A stretch of 64,000 nt of DNA, taken from Oleidesulfovibrio sp047973035. Lineage in GTDB: Bacteria; Desulfobacterota; Desulfovibrionia; Desulfovibrionales; Desulfovibrionaceae. A program made the position numbers and the translations under genes. The stretch spans positions 112,250-176,249 of the forward strand of contig NZ_JBKEBF010000008.1 of assembly GCF_047973035.1 (NCBI RefSeq), in the 5' to 3' direction. Shown here in pieces: positions 34,409 to 43,702 of this stretch. The notes under the pieces are model-generated. The model made no database searches, was not told the DNA's origin, and saw nothing but the letters and a program-made list of their open reading frames with translations. Within the stretch, counting starts at the first letter, position 1, and every line of letters starts with the position of its first letter.

Positions 34409-35917
34409 ATGAAGAAGAGCTCTTTCATACTTGTTATTTCGCTGCTTGCCATCGCAGTGATGACGTACATGCTGCTGTCCATCAGCACCAAAAAGCAGGA
34501 ACAGGTCGTACTGAACGCCAACCCTGTTGTGAAGGCAGAAGGCATAGAAAGTAAAAACGAAGAATGGCGCGACGCCTATCCGCGTCAGTATGATTCGTGG
34601 AAAAAAACTGCACAAAGCGACAAGATTGAAGATCTTGTTAAAAAGTATCCTCAGCTTGCCATCCTGTGGGCCGGATATGGTTTTTCAAAAGATTACAACG
34701 CACCTCGCGGTCACTTTTATGCCTTGCAGGATAATATCAACACCCTGCGTACAGGCGCACCCACCGGTCCCGACGATGGCCCCATGCCTACCGCGTGTTG
34801 GACATGTAAGTCCACAGACGTCCCCCGCGTAATAGCGGAAGAGGGCGAAAATGAATACTTTACCGGCAAATGGGCACGCCTTGGCAACCAGATTGTCAAC
34901 CCCATCGGCTGTGCCGACTGCCACAACACTCAGACCGGCGAACTGCAGCTTTCGCGTCCGTACCTGACCCGCGCTCTTGAAAGTGCCGGTTGGGTGATGA
35001 AAGACGTCAGCTATCAGGACATGCGCTCGCTTGCATGCGCACAGTGTCACTCTGAATACTACTTCAAGAAGACCCCTTACACCGACAAAGAAGGCAACAA
35101 GCAGGTTGCTAACGTTGTTACCTTCCCGTGGGAAAAGGGCTTCACCGCAGAAGCGATGGAAGAGTACTACAACTCTTACGGCTTCAGCGACTGGACACAT
35201 GCTCTGAGCCGCACTCCTCTTATCAAGGCTCAGCACCCCGGGTATGAAATTTTCAGAACCGGTATTCACTTCAAGCGCGGACTTTCCTGCGCAGACTGCC
35301 ATATGCCCTACAAGCAGGAAGGCAGCGTGAAGTTCTCTGATCATAACCTGCAAAGCCCGCTGAACGATGTGGCAAACTCCTGCCTGACCTGCCACCGCCA
35401 GAGCGAAGCAGAGTTCAAGGCCATTGTGGAAGAAAAGCTGGAACGCAAGAATCAGCTGAACGTCATCGCTATGACCAACCTTGGCAAGGCTCACCTTGAA
35501 GCCAAGAAGGCATGGGATGAAGGAGCCACCGAAGCTGAAATGGCTCCCGTACTTGCTCTGCTGCGTTCTTCGCAGTGGTTCTGGGATTACTCCATTGCCA
35601 GTCATGGTTCCTTCTTCCACGCACCGGAAGAAACCCTGCGTCTGCTTGCTGTTGCCAATGATAAGGCCCAGCAGGCACGTAACCTGCTGGTGGGTATTCT
35701 GGCTCAGCACGGTGTGCTGAATTACGAAGCCCCCGACTTCTCCACCAAGGAAAAAGCTCAGGAACTGGCGAACGTTAACCTGCCCAAGCTGGTGGAAGAA
35801 AAGCTGCGCTTTAAGCGTGAGCTGCTGCCCCAGTGGGATGAAGAAGCCGTTAAGGCCGGTCGCCTGAATAAAGAATGGAAAGAAGGAATGTCCGATACGG
35901 CATCCTACCCGCAATAG
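34409..35917 (+). CDS. nrfA: Cytochrome c nitrite reductase catalytic subunit NrfA
   Basis: 502 residues with an N-terminal signal or anchor segment. Five haem sites: the catalytic CWTCK (130-134) with lysine as the proximal ligand, then CADCH, CAQCH, CADCH and CLTCH. The calcium and active-site region around HPGYEIFRTGIHFKRGLSC is typical. It reduces nitrite to ammonium with six electrons in the periplasm and also detoxifies nitric oxide, protecting sulfate reducers from nitrite. It receives electrons from NrfH, encoded just upstream. AGAGAGGAG precedes the ATG. A very strong terminator follows. Confidence 0.97.
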   Translation: MKKSSFILVISLLAIAVMTYMLLSISTKKQEQVVLNANPVVKAEGIESKNEEWRDAYPRQYDSWKKTAQSDKIEDLVKKYPQLAILWAGYGFSKDYNAPRGHFYALQDNINTLRTGAPTGPDDGPMPTACWTCKSTDVPRVIAEEGENEYFTGKWARLGNQIVNPIGCADCHNTQTGELQLSRPYLTRALESAGWVMKDVSYQDMRSLACAQCHSEYYFKKTPYTDKEGNKQVANVVTFPWEKGFTAEAMEEYYNSYGFSDWTHALSRTPLIKAQHPGYEIFRTGIHFKRGLSCADCHMPYKQEGSVKFSDHNLQSPLNDVANSCLTCHRQSEAEFKAIVEEKLERKNQLNVIAMTNLGKAHLEAKKAWDEGATEAEMAPVLALLRSSQWFWDYSIASHGSFFHAPEETLRLLAVANDKAQQARNLLVGILAQHGVLNYEAPDFSTKEKAQELANVNLPKLVEEKLRFKRELLPQWDEEAVKAGRLNKEWKEGMSDTASYPQ

Positions 35918-35953
35918 CGGTTAGCTGACTGCACCAATCGTACATGAACACAG

Positions 35954-35987
35954 CGGCCCGCATGGATTCCATGCGGGCCGTTTTTTT
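35954..35987 (+). terminator. Terminator after nrfA
   Basis: A 12-bp perfect stem (CGGCCCGCATGG / CCATGCGGGCCG) with a 3-base loop is followed by TTTTTTT. Confidence 0.95.
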
Positions 35988-36293
35988 ATGAACGTCCCTC
36001 CCGCGCTATGGGCGGGGTTCCAATAAGGCGAAGCCTATGAGCGTCCGCCAAAGGATTTCTGCGTGTTAAGCAGAGTTTCCGGATAGTTGCCTCAGCCAAA
36101 GAGGGCGACAATGGTAGACCTCTTTGGCTGAGCATACGCGCTGGGACTGCAAATATCCTGTGGTATGGGCCCGCTAAGTTTCTGCTGGGCCGATCTGATG
36201 ATGCGGAACGCTAGGTGCTATGTCTGTGCTGCATGTTGTTCAGGAGCCAAAGAAAGGAAGCTTGGATCAGGGAGATAAGCTGGGATAACAAAG
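35988..36293. other. Intergenic region between converging operons
   Basis: About 305 bases between the nrfA terminator and the terminator of the leftward dehydrogenase gene. No ORF, tRNA or promoter is supported. It contains a 14-bp inverted repeat listed separately. Confidence 0.55.
36091..36132. repeat. Perfect 14-bp inverted repeat
   Basis: CTCAGCCAAAGAGG (36091-36104) pairs perfectly with CCTCTTTGGCTGAG (36119-36132) across 14 bases. There is no T-run on either strand, so it is not an ordinary terminator. Origin unknown. Confidence 0.75.
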
Positions 36294-36322
36294 AAAAAAG
36301 GCGGGTGCCGGAGCACCCGCCT
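36294..36322 (-). terminator. Terminator of the FAD/Fe-S dehydrogenase gene
   Basis: AGGCGGGTGC pairs with GCACCCGCCT (36299-36308 / 36313-36322), loop CGGA, and leftward it ends in a U-run. Confidence 0.92.
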
Positions 36323-36345
36323 GAATCGTTCGTGCTATTTGCACC

Positions 36346-39174
36346 CTAGCGGGAAAGCGGTCTGGTTGCTTCGTCCACCAGATAGAGAATAGAGCGGTAC
36401 GACAAGTCGCTATGCAGCGACAGACCGATTTCGCAGGTACGTGATGTGGAATAGCCGTCGTCGCATCGTTCAACCTGCGGCTTCAGCTCTTTGAGGGCTG
36501 ATGCATTGAGCTCGGGGAAGCTGAAGCCGCGGTCACCGGCAAAGCCGCAGCAGAAGACGTCTTCAGGGACGACGACTTCTTCGGCGCACAGTTCCGCCAG
36601 TTTTTTGAACTTGGCATCAAGGCCCATCTTGCGGCTGGTGCAGGTAGAGTGAATAGCCACGCTACGCGGCAGCCTGGTGAACTCCAGCTTGTCGGTCAGG
36701 TGTTCCAGCACAAAATCGATGGGTTCCCACAGAGTGAGTCGCTTATCCAGCGTTTCGCGCATACGGTACAGGCAGGGGCTTGTATCGCACAGCACGTGCA
36801 GTTCGCCATTATTGGATGCGCGCAGCAGGGCGTCGCTCAGTTCTTTGGATTTCGCATCTGCTTGTGCGGTATAGCCTTTGGATTCAAAAGCCTGACCGCA
36901 GCACAGCTTGTCCATACCTTCGGGGAAAATGACCTCGTAACCGGCTTTTGCCAGCAGGGAAACGGTCTTCTGCGGCAGCGGGTCGCGGTCATGGTCGTTC
37001 TTTGCAGGGCCCATGGTGCGGCTGACACAGCTGGGGAAGTAGACAACCTTCAGCGGGTTGGCCTGATTTACAGGTATAGGCTTTATTGCGGAAAGGCCGT
37101 TAGGCATTTCGCGGTTCCACATGGGAATTTTTTTCAGCGAGACAACGCGCAGCGTTTTGGAGGCACCGTCCATAAAGGTGGTGCCGAAGAGCTTGTGCGC
37201 AAGGTTTACGCCCTTAAGCGCTGTGGCAACGGACTTCGCTACGGTGTCAAAGTGTCCGCCTACCCATGCGGCGGCTTTTTCCTGACGGGGGCCGACCTTG
37301 GTGGAACGCAGATGCTTGACGAACGAGCCGGTGTTGATGCCTACAGGGCAGCGGGTGGCGCACAGGCCGTCGGCTGCGCAGGTATTATCGCCAAAGTAAT
37401 TGTAGTCTTTGAGCAGCTTTTTAAGCAGCTTGCCCTTTTCTTCTTCATTTTCCATGCGGCACACTTCACGCCAGCTGACAATGCGCTGGCGTGGGGTGAA
37501 CGTCACATCCCGCGAAGGACAGACAGGTTCGCAGAAACCGCACTCGATACACTTGTCCACAATGGAATGCGCGGGCGGCAGTGCTTTCAAATCCTTAACG
37601 TGTGCCTCAGCGTCTTCGTTGATGATAACACCGGGGTTCAGCAGGTTATGCGGGTCAAAGATGTTTTTGATTTCTTTCATCAGCATGTAGGCATCATGAC
37701 CCCATTCCATTTCAACAAACGGAGCCATGTTGCGGCCTGTGCCGTGTTCTGCTTTCAACGAACCTTTGTAGCTGTCTGCAACCATGGCGCATACTTCGTC
37801 CATGAATTCCTGATAACGTTTCACTTCTGACCTGTCGCCGAAGTCCTGCGTGAAAACAAAGTGCAGGTTGCCCTCAAGAGCATGACCGAAGATGATGGCT
37901 TCGTCGTAACCGTGTTTTTTGAACATGGCCTGAAGCTCAAGGGTGGCGTCTGCCAGCGATTCAATGGGGAAGGCCACGTCTTCGATGATAACGGTGGTGC
38001 CTATGCGGCGCACTGCGCCTACTGCGGGGAACAGCCCCTTTCGCACCGCCCACAGCTTGCCGAACTCTTCGGGGATGTCTGTGAACTCATGTGCCCGTAC
38101 GCTGGGAATATGCTTGATGGACGCCAGAATGGCGGCAATCTGCGCATCCAGCGTTTCTTTTTCGTTAGAACGGGTTTCCACAAGCAGGGCCGCTGCGTCG
38201 TCTCCAAGCTCCGTCAGGCCTTCGGGCATTCCGGGCTTGTCCTGCACGCTGCGCAGACCGGCACGGTCGATCAGCTCTACCGCGGCAACAGGCTGCTGCT
38301 TCAGCACAATGGTGGCTTCGCAGGCAGATTTGATGCCGGGGAACAGCATCAGAGCAGAAGCCTTGTGCTTGTGTTCGATAACCGTGCGGTAGGTTACTTC
38401 TGAAATAAAGCCCAGTGTTCCTTCAGAGCCGATCATCAGATGCTGGAGCATGTCGAAGGGGTCTTCGAAGTCGACCAGCGCATTCAGGCTGAAGCCGGTG
38501 GTGTTTTTGATCTTGAACTTTCGGGTGATAAGGTCTGCCAGCTCTTTGTCTGCCATGACTTTCTGACGAAGCAGGCGCAGGCGCTCCAGCACGTTGGGAT
38601 GACGGCGCGCGAATTCTGCACGGCTTTTGTCGTCAGATGTATCCAGCGTGGTGCCATCGTACATGACTACACGCATGCTGTGCAGGGTCTTGTAGCTGTT
38701 TTCAGCTACGCCGCAACACATGCCGGATGCGTTGTTCGCCACAATACCGCCGATTTTGGCGCTGTCGATGGAAGCCGGGTCGGGACCGATTTTTTTGCCG
38801 AACTCTGCCAGCAGGCGGTTGGCATGGCTGCCGATGATGCCGGGCTGCAGCTGCACCTTGGTGGCGTCATCGAATATCTTGAACTTACGCCAGCCGTCCC
38901 CAAGGCGGACCAGAATGGAGTCTGAAACAGCCTGACCGGACAGACTGGTGCCGGCAGCGCGGAATGTTACCGGCAGCTTATGTCTGGTTGCCAGCTTCAG
39001 AATGCCTACCACCTCGTCTTCCACATTGGTGTCGATGACAATTTTGGGGATGAGACGGTAAAAGCTGGCATCAGTGCCATAGGCAAGTGTGCGCAGCGGG
39101 TCGGTGTAGATGCTGTCTGCCGGAATGAATTCACGAAGCTCTTTGTAAAAAGCTTTATACCTTTCGGGAAGCAT
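36346..39174 (-). CDS. FAD-linked oxidase with Fe-S and CCG domains (D-lactate/glycolate dehydrogenase type)
   Basis: 942 residues, a natural fusion. Residues about 30-260 form the FAD-binding (PCMH) domain with TFRAAGTSLSGQAVSD and IGGIVANNASG. The FAD-oxidase C domain follows to about 540. A ferredoxin module has CIECGFCEPVCP, and a second site reads CAADGLCATRCP where Asp replaces the second Cys. Two CCG-type domains with LCCGQAF and FCCGFAGDRG end the protein. This architecture matches the Dld-II group that oxidises D-lactate, or related 2-hydroxyacids, and delivers electrons to the membrane pool. Lactate is a main electron donor of Desulfovibrio. AGGAGG precedes the ATG. The precise substrate is inferred. 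Confidence 0.9.
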   Translation of the reverse strand: MLPERYKAFYKELREFIPADSIYTDPLRTLAYGTDASFYRLIPKIVIDTNVEDEVVGILKLATRHKLPVTFRAAGTSLSGQAVSDSILVRLGDGWRKFKIFDDATKVQLQPGIIGSHANRLLAEFGKKIGPDPASIDSAKIGGIVANNASGMCCGVAENSYKTLHSMRVVMYDGTTLDTSDDKSRAEFARRHPNVLERLRLLRQKVMADKELADLITRKFKIKNTTGFSLNALVDFEDPFDMLQHLMIGSEGTLGFISEVTYRTVIEHKHKASALMLFPGIKSACEATIVLKQQPVAAVELIDRAGLRSVQDKPGMPEGLTELGDDAAALLVETRSNEKETLDAQIAAILASIKHIPSVRAHEFTDIPEEFGKLWAVRKGLFPAVGAVRRIGTTVIIEDVAFPIESLADATLELQAMFKKHGYDEAIIFGHALEGNLHFVFTQDFGDRSEVKRYQEFMDEVCAMVADSYKGSLKAEHGTGRNMAPFVEMEWGHDAYMLMKEIKNIFDPHNLLNPGVIINEDAEAHVKDLKALPPAHSIVDKCIECGFCEPVCPSRDVTFTPRQRIVSWREVCRMENEEEKGKLLKKLLKDYNYFGDNTCAADGLCATRCPVGINTGSFVKHLRSTKVGPRQEKAAAWVGGHFDTVAKSVATALKGVNLAHKLFGTTFMDGASKTLRVVSLKKIPMWNREMPNGLSAIKPIPVNQANPLKVVYFPSCVSRTMGPAKNDHDRDPLPQKTVSLLAKAGYEVIFPEGMDKLCCGQAFESKGYTAQADAKSKELSDALLRASNNGELHVLCDTSPCLYRMRETLDKRLTLWEPIDFVLEHLTDKLEFTRLPRSVAIHSTCTSRKMGLDAKFKKLAELCAEEVVVPEDVFCCGFAGDRGFSFPELNASALKELKPQVERCDDGYSTSRTCEIGLSLHSDLSYRSILYLVDEATRPLSR

Positions 39175-39342
39175 AGGTCCTCCTGACTGTGTGTGCGTTT
39201 ATCTTGCCGCGGTAAAGCGGCAACGGGATACTCATGAGAATGCGGCAGCATGAAGATGTGCCGGATTCATATGATAGCATAATTCCGGCTGTGCGGGAAA
39301 GAGTAAAAAGCTTTGAAACGTTTGTGTTTGCGAGTGCTTGCT

Positions 39343-42300
39343 TTATTTTTGCCAGGAGGCGGGCACACGGACTTTCTGTTTTGCCTTGTTGGTAAACAGC
39401 AGATAGCCGTTTTCGCGGCCGAACAGGTACAGGTCGCGGGTAATGCGCACGTCCTGTTCGCAGTATCGTGTGATTTCATCGATTTTGCCCTCTTTCCACC
39501 ATTTGAGCGCCTGCAGGCCGTCGGCGGATTTGGGCGCATCAAGCGTGGCACTGGCAAGGTTGTCCAGCGAAAGCCGGTAGCTGAGGCGTTTTTTTACTTC
39601 GTCCAGCATGTCCAGCGTAGGCAGGTCTGTCAGCTGCCACGGCGTTCCTGCCGGTAACAGCGGGGTAAGAACCTTGTAGTCAAAGCGGATGATGTTAAAG
39701 CCGATGACAAGGTCGAATTCCGCAAGGCGCAGCAGCATTTGCGGAACCTGTTCTTCAGTATACGCGTAAAAGCTGTCATCACGCGAATCGTACAGTACGG
39801 CAATGCTGACTCCCATTTTGTCCGCTTTGTGCCAACCGCCTACCTCCTGCGCGGAACGCCGTGTTTCTACGTCCAGCACAGCGAGTGATGCCGGTTGCGT
39901 GATAGGAAAGCGGTTGCTCATGCGTGGCTCCTGTGGGCTGGTGAGGATAGAAATATTTTGTACTCGTCCGCTGTTGTTAGCCGCTATGTCGCCAGACATA
40001 GGCGAAAAGTAAGGCTGATTATCAACGCCGTTGACTTTATCAGGAGCGTCGACCGGAGCAGTCTGTGCAGGCATGGCCGCATTACCTCCGTCAGCGTGGG
40101 CATGGCGGGTGCCTTGAACGCCGCCTGTGACCGGAGGATGCGTATTGCTTGCGTAATGCTCCGGTCGGGGCAAAGCGCCAGAAACAGTGTTCTGTGTACC
40201 GGTCTGTTCTCTGATATCGGGCGCAGGCCATGCGGCTGAAGGAGCCAGTGGTTCGAGAACGAAGGAACCATCTGCAGGGGGGGCGGCGCACTTCATGGCA
40301 TCCAGCAGGAACAAAGCGCCGTCTTTATCAATAGGGCGGTTGCCCGAGCCGCATTTGGGCGACTGTACGCACGACGGGCAGCCTGTTTCGCACCGGCATT
40401 CGGCAATAACCTTGCGGGTGCTGGCAAACAGTTCTTCCGCCTTGTCAAAAGCCATGCGCGAAAGTCCGGCACCGCCGGGCATTCCGTCGTAGACAAACAC
40501 GCATGGTTTGCCTACCTGCAGATGCATGGGGGTGGATATGCCGCCAAGATCGTTTCTGTCCGTCATGACGATAAGAGGCAGAATGCCGATGGCGGCGTGT
40601 TCCAATGCATGGATGGAGCCCATGAAATGCAAGTATGCGTTTTCAACTTCACGCTGTGCTGCGTCCTGCACCTCAAACCATATGCCTTCAGTCTCAAACA
40701 CATGAGGCGGCAGGTCCAGAGGCGTTATACCCAGCATCTGCCCGCTGCGGGTATTGCGCTTTTCATAGCCTGTAATCTGCTCGGTTACGCGCAGCCGCCC
40801 GAAGCAGACGCGGGTATTCCATGCGACTTTCTGGTCGATGACCTGCAGAATCTCCGTAGACTTGTTGCCGCGGACGCGGGTGAAATAGTCAACCTTTGCC
40901 GCAACGGCCTTTACGGTGCGTGCTCCCACATCAAGGTCTGTCACTACAAAAGATCTGCCCCTGTGCAGGTACACTGCCCCGGGGTGCGTTTCCCTGAAAG
41001 CTCTGTGGCCGTCCACACTGCCTATGACATTGCCTGTTGCAAGGTCTTCAATATGGAATGTGGGGCCTGCGCCGCGCAGGTCTACATGGCGCTGCGGTCG
41101 CTTGCGCGCAGCCAGCAGGCGGGTACCGTCTTCTGTACGCAGCAGCATGCTTTGTTCTTCCAGTGCGGCGGCAGCACGGCGGACAGCTTCTGCTTCGAAC
41201 CACGGCTCTGTGATTGTCAGGGGAAATTCTGCGGCGGCACATTCCAGATGCCGTTCCAGAATGACGGGGTTGTGCGGGTTTAGCACTGCTTTTTCCGCAG
41301 GACGTTCGAAAAAATCCTCCGGATGCCGCATAAAGTACTGGTCCAGAGCATCCTCTCCTGCCACCAGCACAACGGCAGACTCCTGTTGCGCTCTGCCTAC
41401 GCGCCCTCCGCGCTGCAATGTGGACATGACAGTTCCGGGGTATCCCACCAGAATGCACAGATCCAATGAGCCAATATCGATACCAAGCTCCAGCGCACTG
41501 GTAGTGATTACGGCCAGCAGGTCGCCGCTGTTCATGCGGGATTCAATCTCGCGCCGCTCTTCCGGCAGAAAGCCTGCACGGTATGCGCTTATACGGTTTG
41601 CATAGGCTCCTGCATTGTTGCCCGCCCACAGGCTGATAAGTTCCGTCATGCGGCGCGACTGGCAGTACACAATGGTGCGCATGCCCCGGGCAAGAGCGGC
41701 TTTAAGCAATTGAATGGCCGTGGTGGAAGGGCTTTCCGGCGGGTCAATGAAGACAAAGTGCCGCCTGCCTTGCGGGGCGCCGCTTTCCAGCACCGGCTGG
41801 GGGCGTATACCTGTAAGGCTGGTTGCCAGTTCTTCCGGATTGCCCACCGTGGCGGAGCAGAACACAAACGAAGGTGCGGTGCCGTAGCGTGAGCAAACCC
41901 GCCCCAGCCTGCGGAAAAGCTGCGCCATATGCGAGCCGAGTACGCCGCGGTAGGTATGGGCTTCGTCCACGATAATGTACGAAAGCCCTGCCAGAAATCG
42001 TGTCCACTGTTCATGATGCGGCAGAATGGACAGATGCAGCATTTCCGGATTGGTTAGCAGAATATTGGGCGGATTATTGCGGATTTTTTTGCGGAACCAT
42101 GCGGTGGTGTCACCGTCATAAATGGCGGCGGTAGGGCGTGCGTCTGTACTCCAGTGCTCCGTCAGGCTGTTCAGAGTAGCCAACTGGTCCTGAGCAAGCG
42201 CCTTTAGCGGAAAAAGATACAGGGCGCGGGTTTCCGGATCGTGAAGAATCTGCTCAATGACCGGAAGGTTATAGATAAATGTTTTGCCGCTGGCTGTGGG

Positions 42301-42552
42301 CGTGGCTACCACTACATGCCTTCCCGCACGAATGTGGTCAGTGGCAAGTGCCTGATGCGCGTAAAGAGCTGTGATTCCAGCGTGTTCCAGAATGCCTTGC
42401 ACGGCACGGGGCCACGGGCGCGTTACGGGTGCCGTACGGGCCTGTTTGCTTTGCAGTACTTTGTGGCAGGTAACAAAAGACCCCAGCCTGTCAGAGGCTT
42501 TAAGGGCGTCAATGTATTCCGCCACGGTATCTTTGGTGAATTTGTACGTCAT
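39343..42552 (-). CDS. MrfA-like DEAD/DEAH helicase fused to an MrfB-like exonuclease
   Basis: 1069 residues. Residues 1 to about 760 form a superfamily 2 helicase of the YprA/MrfA/Hrq1 group: Walker A ATPTASGKT (Lys90), DEAH, SAT and QRGGRVGRAQ. The DUF1998-type zinc site CRCETGCPSCVQSPKCG follows. A Pro/Ala/Gly-rich linker of about 130 residues leads to a ribonuclease H-like 3'-5' exonuclease: LDVET (Exo I), IGFNIIRFDYKVL (Exo II) and YCEQDVRITRDLY (Exo III). In Bacillus subtilis MrfA and MrfB are separate neighbours that repair mitomycin C lesions; here both are in one chain. The repair role is inference. Monocistronic. Confidence 0.87.
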   Translation of the reverse strand: MTYKFTKDTVAEYIDALKASDRLGSFVTCHKVLQSKQARTAPVTRPWPRAVQGILEHAGITALYAHQALATDHIRAGRHVVVATPTASGKTFIYNLPVIEQILHDPETRALYLFPLKALAQDQLATLNSLTEHWSTDARPTAAIYDGDTTAWFRKKIRNNPPNILLTNPEMLHLSILPHHEQWTRFLAGLSYIIVDEAHTYRGVLGSHMAQLFRRLGRVCSRYGTAPSFVFCSATVGNPEELATSLTGIRPQPVLESGAPQGRRHFVFIDPPESPSTTAIQLLKAALARGMRTIVYCQSRRMTELISLWAGNNAGAYANRISAYRAGFLPEERREIESRMNSGDLLAVITTSALELGIDIGSLDLCILVGYPGTVMSTLQRGGRVGRAQQESAVVLVAGEDALDQYFMRHPEDFFERPAEKAVLNPHNPVILERHLECAAAEFPLTITEPWFEAEAVRRAAAALEEQSMLLRTEDGTRLLAARKRPQRHVDLRGAGPTFHIEDLATGNVIGSVDGHRAFRETHPGAVYLHRGRSFVVTDLDVGARTVKAVAAKVDYFTRVRGNKSTEILQVIDQKVAWNTRVCFGRLRVTEQITGYEKRNTRSGQMLGITPLDLPPHVFETEGIWFEVQDAAQREVENAYLHFMGSIHALEHAAIGILPLIVMTDRNDLGGISTPMHLQVGKPCVFVYDGMPGGAGLSRMAFDKAEELFASTRKVIAECRCETGCPSCVQSPKCGSGNRPIDKDGALFLLDAMKCAAPPADGSFVLEPLAPSAAWPAPDIREQTGTQNTVSGALPRPEHYASNTHPPVTGGVQGTRHAHADGGNAAMPAQTAPVDAPDKVNGVDNQPYFSPMSGDIAANNSGRVQNISILTSPQEPRMSNRFPITQPASLAVLDVETRRSAQEVGGWHKADKMGVSIAVLYDSRDDSFYAYTEEQVPQMLLRLAEFDLVIGFNIIRFDYKVLTPLLPAGTPWQLTDLPTLDMLDEVKKRLSYRLSLDNLASATLDAPKSADGLQALKWWKEGKIDEITRYCEQDVRITRDLYLFGRENGYLLFTNKAKQKVRVPASWQK

Positions 42553-42807
42553 GGGATGTTGCAGCCTTTATCGGCAGCCTTTGTGTTGAGTATGACGGGG
42601 GCGTTGGGTTGTCAATGAATGCACGGGGTGGGCTGCTTCCGGCCTGATACGGCATATGAAAGGGCAGTGGCAGAATAATAACGCCGTTGATATAACGGGC
42701 CGGATAAAGAAAGGAAATGGCAAAAGTTGCACCAATCGTCTGGAGCCCCTTGCAATTACCTTTGTTTATAGCAAATATACGGCATGTTGTATCGGGGCAG
42801 GCATTAC

Positions 42808-43647
42808 ATGCTTAGTGCAGCTTTGCTGTGTACGGCGTTTATTTTTGACATTCTTTATGGCTACGGCTTTGCCTATGCACACAGGGCCGCGCCGGAGTCT
42901 GCCGTCAAGGTGACTGTGCTGTCGTATTATACCTCTCCTCCTTTTTTAACAGCAGAGGGCAGGGGGCTTACCCATGACTTTGTTGCGTTGCTGAATAAAG
43001 CCGCAGGAGGAAGGTTTCACTTCGAGCTGAGCTGTCTGCCGAAGCGGCGTGCCGAGATGGCTTTGGAACGGGCGGATACGGCCCTTCTGCTTTTTGTGAA
43101 TCCGGCATGGATAGATGTGGCAGGCCGCTACAGTTGGTCGGATGGTTTTTTGCCGGACAGGAACGGCCTGTTATCTTCTGCAAAGCAGCGTGTCAGCTAT
43201 GATGGTGTGGAAGACCTTCGCGGGCTGACCATGGGTGGCGTTTACAGCAGCCGTTACGGTGAGCTTGATACGGCAGTCGCCTTAAAAGAACTCAGGCGTG
43301 AGGATGCCGCCACTGTCAGGCAGAATCTGCTTAAGCTTGTGATGGGGCGCATAGATTTTACCGTTGCGCCGGAGTCTGTGTTGCGTAGCCTTGTGTGCGA
43401 GCTGGGGCTGGAAGGGCAGGTCTATTTTTCACCCCTGCCATTCTCTGAATATACACGGCATATTATGATAAAAGGTGATTCAAAAGAGCTTCAGGGGTTT
43501 GTGACGCATTTTGTACGGGACCTGCTTCATAACAGCGAATGGCAAAAGATTGCAGAACAGTATTACCTTATTCGTGATGGAGCCATGAATCTTGCGAGTA
43601 ACAGTGAATGGGCTTCGCAAGGTTGCCTGCTGATGGAAAAACAATAA
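42808..43647 (+). CDS. Periplasmic solute-binding-like protein (SBP family 3)
   Basis: 279 residues from the ATG at 42808, which has GGGGCAGG upstream and starts a signal peptide; an in-frame ATG at 42784 is possible. The pattern VKVTVLSYYTSPPFLTAEGRGLTHDFVALLN and the later GVYSSRYGELDTA are those of polar amino-acid-binding-like proteins, often found without a transporter. No permease or ATPase is nearby, and no membrane-bound signalling domain is attached, so it is either a lone receptor or a sensor partner. It stands alone, ending in a terminator that overlaps its stop codon. Confidence 0.8.
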   Translation: MLSAALLCTAFIFDILYGYGFAYAHRAAPESAVKVTVLSYYTSPPFLTAEGRGLTHDFVALLNKAAGGRFHFELSCLPKRRAEMALERADTALLLFVNPAWIDVAGRYSWSDGFLPDRNGLLSSAKQRVSYDGVEDLRGLTMGGVYSSRYGELDTAVALKELRREDAATVRQNLLKLVMGRIDFTVAPESVLRSLVCELGLEGQVYFSPLPFSEYTRHIMIKGDSKELQGFVTHFVRDLLHNSEWQKIAEQYYLIRDGAMNLASNSEWASQGCLLMEKQ

Positions 43648-43680
43648 GCCCCGCATCCGGAAGGAGAGCGGGGCTTTTAT
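43646..43680. terminator. Terminator shared by converging genes
   Basis: AAGCCCCGC (43646-43654) pairs with GCGGGGCTT (43668-43676), followed by TTTAT rightward. The leftward transcript also reads into a T-rich tract, so it can close the amphi-Trp gene as well. Confidence 0.85.
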
Positions 43681-43702
43681 GTAGTTGTTTTGCAGACCAC
43701 TT

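Noticed and set aside
34685..35914. Leftward ORF of 409 codons opposite nrfA
   Set aside because: The five haem motifs on the plus strand prove nrfA is the coding strand; this ORF is its shadow.
35988..36290. Searched for a tRNA gene because of a GGGTTCCAAT-like TpsiC string
   Set aside because: No acceptor or anticodon stems can be paired around it.
36649..37830. Plus-strand ORF of 393 codons opposite the FAD/Fe-S dehydrogenase
   Set aside because: Antisense to a gene with clear FAD and Fe-S motifs, no independent support.
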